Positions 5,877 through 8,419 of a DNA stretch of 8,419 nt are shown here, piece after piece. The notes under the pieces were generated by a model. It was not told the DNA's origin and made no database searches. It worked only from the letters and a program-made list of their open reading frames with translations. The DNA comes from Lachnospiraceae bacterium (GTDB taxonomy: Bacteria > Bacillota_A > Clostridia > Lachnospirales > Lachnospiraceae), in assembly GCA_024691045.1 (NCBI GenBank), contig JAILOC010000192.1, positions 1 through 8,419 of the forward strand, read 5' to 3'. How positions within the stretch are numbered: the stretch's first letter is position 1; every line of letters begins with the position of its first letter. A program made the translations under genes and the position numbers.

Positions 5877-5889
5877 CCCTTCTTCTGCA
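5877..5889 (+). repeat. 13-bp direct repeat of the tRNA-Leu 3' end
   Basis: CCCTTCTTCTGCA here is identical to bases 5697-5709, the T-stem/acceptor end of the tRNA-Leu gene. The two copies are 180 bp apart. Such tRNA 3'-end copies are typical of integrase att sites, but no integrase or cargo gene lies between them. A degenerate tandem duplication of the tRNA is an alternative. Confidence 0.7.
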
Positions 5890-5905
5890 TTTCAAATATC
5901 GCCCA

Positions 5906-5918
5906 TATAATGTATAAT
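5906..5918 (+). promoter_or_regulatory. Putative promoter for the two downstream genes
   Basis: Two consecutive TATAAT hexamers (5906-5911 and 5913-5918) lie about 50-60 bases before ATG 5967. No good -35 is seen; TTTCAA at 5890-5895 is the best, 17 bases before the second hexamer. The preceding terminators make a local promoter necessary, which supports the call. Confidence 0.5.
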
Positions 5919-5966
5919 TATACTATCTGTATGCTTTAGTAAGATCGCGGTTTTTCGGAGGGATAA

Positions 5967-6434
5967 ATGGATACTTATAAGACGGAAAATGTTGTGGCAC
6001 AGATTTCGGCCAAAATTCATCCTGCGGATAAGAATATACCCGATTGCAGATGTGAGCTTGTGCTTACGGACAGGCATCTGTTTGTTCTGGAGGACAATTT
6101 CAACGGCACCTTTGAGGAGCACTATGTCATTGATATCAAGTTCATTGAAGATATCACTGTGAGCACTCCCTTCAAGACTGACAATACTCCAAAGCGCGGG
6201 TCAGCAGCCTTTGCAAACAGGGAGGCGACGAAACGTGAACAGTTCCGTGAAGCGGGTTCTGTATTTACTCCGTTTACATCAGGCGGAAGGCTGCACAGTT
6301 TTTCGCGGCTCAGGAAGTATCTTGAAGTTATATACAACGATGATAATTACGTGAAGCAGCATCTGTTCTTTGATGAATGGGATAAGCTTCCGAAGGGTTT
6401 CATATGCAAGTTTCAAAAATTAAAAAACAATTAA
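5967..6434 (+). CDS. Small cytoplasmic protein of unknown function, possibly PH-like
   Basis: The 155-residue product begins at ATG 5967, four bases behind GGAGGG. No signal peptide or membrane segment is seen. Residues 26-64 (CRCELVLTDRHLFVLEDN, then HYVIDIKFIEDITV) read as a run of beta strands with an 'LTDRHLFVLE' pattern, similar to bacterial PH/GRAM-like domains that typically read LTxxRL. Residues 74-105 are polar and probably flexible, and the tail (KYLEVIYNDDNYVKQHLFF onward) is mixed strand and helix. The last 31 bases overlap the start of the next, membrane-bound hydrolase gene in another frame, so the two are translated from one message and are likely functional partners, for example a cytoplasmic partner for the membrane protein. 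The PH-like suggestion is weak and rests on pattern only. Confidence 0.75.
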   Translation: MDTYKTENVVAQISAKIHPADKNIPDCRCELVLTDRHLFVLEDNFNGTFEEHYVIDIKFIEDITVSTPFKTDNTPKRGSAAFANREATKREQFREAGSVFTPFTSGGRLHSFSRLRKYLEVIYNDDNYVKQHLFFDEWDKLPKGFICKFQKLKNN

Positions 6435-8419
6435 AAAGACCTTTTGATTTTTTCAAAAGAAAGACCGAAAAGCCCCGTGAGTTCATGACCAAGGGACGTG
6501 CGGGAGCAATGATAGCAGAGTTTCTGCTTGCGGCACAGTTCTTTATCTGGATCGCAGACGAGTTTACTCTTAAAAAGCTCCATATCATCCTTGTCATCCT
6601 GATATCTGCGGTTCTTATTTTCTTATTATCCGAACTGATAAATCTGATCATCAGAATTGCGTTTGGAGGTAAAAGGCGCAGTAAGGGTTACTTCCTGACC
6701 GCTCTGTGCATTGTCGGGGCTGACAATTATATCGGAACCCAGGGACAAGCGGCTTCTGCGGTGATTCTTATGACGTTAGCTCTGGTGGTATCGGCCGATA
6801 TCCTCGGAAGATGTCTTTGGGGGTTCTTCAAAGAGCGCAGGTTCAAACAGGTTTTCGGATATATTGCTTCCCTGCTTGCGGTATCCTATATGATCTTCTA
6901 CGGAGTGTTCTTCAGAAACGATTTCTGGGGAGAGAGCCGTATCGATTTTTATACCGGAATCCGTAATGCGTCTGACACAGGATCTGCATCAGCTGTTCCG
7001 GGATTCGAAAGGTATCTTGAGAACGGTGCGTATAAAGTATGTACATTATCTTACGGACCCGGAGAGGATTCGGATATCGTTACGGAAACCGTTGATTACT
7101 CCGGCTTCGATTCCATGGACGAACGAGGGCTGTCAGAGAAGATCACCGGTTTTTTCAGCGATTATGATTTTGCACAGACACCTGTAAAGGGAGAGATATG
7201 GTATCCGGAGAACATGACGGAATGCCCCGTTCTCTTTTTCGTGCACGGCAATCACGATTCGGATGTGCCTTCGTATCTCGGGTACGATTATCTTGGTGAA
7301 TACCTTGCTTCAAACGGATATGTTGTTATCTCTGTCGATGAGAATATCATAAATGAGCTTGGTGAAGGAAATGATAAAAGAGCGATACTTCTCCTTGATA
7401 ATATGAAAGTGATTCTCGGAGAAAACGATGATCCCGAAAGTGCGATCTATAACCTGATAGATCCCGACAGGATAGTCATCGGCGGTCATTCACGCGGAGG
7501 CGAGATGGCTGCCACCGCATATCTGTTCAATGATCTGGAAAGATACCCCGAAGACGGAAATGTAAGGTTTGATTATCATTTCAATATCACATCGATAGTA
7601 GCTGTTGCTCCCTGTGTCGACCAGTACAGACCCGTCAGACATTCGGTGGAGATATCCGATGTCAATTACCTTCTGATCCACGGATCCAACGATCAGGATG
7701 TAAGCAGCATGATGGGGGAGAAGCAGTATAACAATGTGACATTTACGGACGCGGAGGAGCATCATTTCAAATCATCCGTTTATATACTCGGAGCAAACCA
7801 CGGCCAGTTCAACAGCCTGTGGGGCCGCTACGATATGGCGGGCGCAACGAACGGATATCTAAGCACTAATCATTTTCTTGATGAAGCCGGTCAAAAGCTT
7901 ATTGCAAAGGCATATATACGCTCGTTCCTTGATGCGACCATAGGGGAAGATGATACATATTATTCTCTTCTGTGCGATACGGAAGGGTATGAAGAATATC
8001 TTCCCGATACCGTGTATATCACCAATTATGTGGATTCGGATTACCACAGCATCTGTTCATTTGACGATACCGTTGATCTGAGGGGAAGTGAAAGTGATGT
8101 TACGGTAAATGCCGAAGATACCAATACATGGACCATCACACCATATTCAAGAGGAAACGGCGGCGAAAGCGAAGATTATGTTCTTTCCATGTCGTGGCCT
8201 GAAGAAACAGAACCTGTTTGCAAGGTTTATTTTCCTGAAATTGATATCTCCGGCGGATATATGGCCTTTCGTATAGCTGATATGAGAGAAGATACAGCGG
8301 ATATTCCGGAATACCTTGATTATACGGTCACCTTGACGGATTCTTTGGGTAATACCGTAAGCAGTACCTGCCCCGAGCCTGTTTATCATTCACTGGCTGT
8401 CCAGCTCTATAAGCAGGAT
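6404..8419 (+). CDS. Membrane-anchored alpha/beta hydrolase (3' end cut by window)
   Basis: The frame is open for 672 codons from ATG 6404 to the right edge with no stop. The start has AAGGG at 6393-6397, six bases upstream, and overlaps the previous gene by 31 bases; ATG 6485 is an in-frame alternative without a clear site. After a basic N-terminus come about four or five hydrophobic segments (roughly 34-52, 59-87, 96-110, 114-135, 149-170). From about residue 255 an alpha/beta-hydrolase fold follows: LFFVHGNHD (oxyanion region, His281-Gly282), IGGHSRGGE with nucleophile Ser363, LIHGSNDQD with probable acid Asp430, and GANHGQFN with His466. These motifs recall the PAF-acetylhydrolase/cutinase-like group of esterases. 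Residues from about 500 onward are acidic and beta-rich and could be a further domain. If the hydrophobic segments number five and the N-terminus stays inside, the catalytic domain is outside the membrane. Substrate unknown; an esterase acting on cell-surface or plant-derived acyl groups is one possibility. Confidence 0.88.
   Translation, partial: MQVSKIKKQLKRPFDFFKRKTEKPREFMTKGRAGAMIAEFLLAAQFFIWIADEFTLKKLHIILVILISAVLIFLLSELINLIIRIAFGGKRRSKGYFLTALCIVGADNYIGTQGQAASAVILMTLALVVSADILGRCLWGFFKERRFKQVFGYIASLLAVSYMIFYGVFFRNDFWGESRIDFYTGIRNASDTGSASAVPGFERYLENGAYKVCTLSYGPGEDSDIVTETVDYSGFDSMDERGLSEKITGFFSDYDFAQTPVKGEIWYPENMTECPVLFFVHGNHDSDVPSYLGYDYLGEYLASNGYVVISVDENIINELGEGNDKRAILLLDNMKVILGENDDPESAIYNLIDPDRIVIGGHSRGGEMAATAYLFNDLERYPEDGNVRFDYHFNITSIVAVAPCVDQYRPVRHSVEISDVNYLLIHGSNDQDVSSMMGEKQYNNVTFTDAEEHHFKSSVYILGANHGQFNSLWGRYDMAGATNGYLSTNHFLDEAGQKLIAKAYIRSFLDATIGEDDTYYSLLCDTEGYEEYLPDTVYITNYVDSDYHSICSFDDTVDLRGSESDVTVNAEDTNTWTITPYSRGNGGESEDYVLSMSWPEETEPVCKVYFPEIDISGGYMAFRIADMREDTADIPEYLDYTVTLTDSLGNTVSSTCPEPVYHSLAVQLYKQD

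Larger units (their letters stand above)
5766..5889 (+). other. Palindrome-rich structured element with tRNA acceptor-like ends
   Basis: This non-coding stretch begins with GCAGAAG (5766-5772) and ends with CTTCTGCA (5882-5889), the same two sequences that form the acceptor stem and discriminator of the tRNA-Leu next to it. The inside is nested inverted repeats: 5777-5790 can pair with 5820-5837 (13 bp with small bulges); GAACC-CGAG-GGTTC is a local alternative (5781-5794); a perfect 20-bp palindrome lies at 5802-5821; and GGCGG (5833-5837) pairs with CCGCC (5868-5872) around a perfect terminator hairpin. Short reading frames crossing it on both strands look fortuitous. Candidate explanations are a dispersed non-coding repeat, a small RNA ending at 5861, or the scar of a duplicated tRNA gene. 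The pairing is seen; whether it is transcribed is unknown. Confidence 0.5.

Noticed and set aside
5659..5895. Minus-strand reading frame containing RRRDLNPQE
   Set aside because: This peptide is the familiar false translation of the antisense of a tRNA 3' half; the rest reads through palindromes.
5620..5939. Two short plus-strand reading frames across the tRNA and structured element
   Set aside because: They translate the tRNA, terminators and palindromes, have no ribosome site and no protein-like pattern.
6966..7187. 73-residue plus-strand frame
   Set aside because: It is an out-of-frame shadow inside the hydrolase gene, whose own frame is open across the whole region.
1..8419. CRISPR array, insertion sequence or integrase
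   Set aside because: No regularly spaced repeats, transposase motifs or recombinase gene are present on either strand.

Overview
The window looks like a chromosomal stretch from a plant-fibre-degrading, gut- or rumen-type Firmicute, most likely a Lachnospiraceae (Butyrivibrio/Pseudobutyrivibrio-like) genome. This rests on the style of the glycoside hydrolases, the strong GGAGG ribosome sites, moderate GC, a tRNA gene without an encoded CCA end, and a FliD-like protein of a kind I associate with this family. All genes are on the plus strand. Assignments come from reading motifs; no database search was possible.

Region 1 (1-4060) is an apparent operon end. It holds the 3' part of a GH29 alpha-L-fucosidase, then after 24 bases a complete GH31 glycosidase (probably an alpha-xylosidase), then after 96 bases a small protein resembling the C-terminal part of the flagellar cap protein FliD. 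A strong rho-independent terminator closes the unit. The FliD-like gene has a notable leader: a 9-bp inverted repeat, then two small GNRA-loop hairpins. The second hairpin carries a CAGGGATG motif resembling a CsrA site and abuts the Shine-Dalgarno sequence.

Region 2 (4067-5552) is a singly transcribed gene with an extended -10 promoter. It encodes a GH43 arabinofuranosidase-type enzyme with a C-terminal CBM6-like domain. The GH31 and GH43 proteins have no signal peptide, and the GH29 start lies outside the window. A plausible joint role is cytoplasmic trimming of imported hemicellulose side-chain oligosaccharides carrying fucose, xylose and arabinose, such as xyloglucan or arabinoxylan fragments.

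Region 3 (5553-5966) is RNA-rich and non-coding. It contains a textbook TTGACA-N17-TAAAAT promoter flanked by a perfect 9-bp inverted repeat, a tRNA-Leu(CAG), and a 20-bp-stem terminator. After these comes a roughly 124-base palindrome-rich element whose ends repeat the tRNA acceptor-stem sequences, and which contains a 20-bp perfect palindrome and a second perfect terminator hairpin. A putative promoter for the next genes follows.

Region 4 (5967-8419) holds two overlapping genes: a small protein possibly related to PH-like domains, and a large gene running off the right edge. The large gene has a multi-pass membrane N-terminus joined to an alpha/beta-hydrolase domain with a complete visible Ser-Asp-His triad. 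The 31-base overlap implies translational coupling and a shared function.
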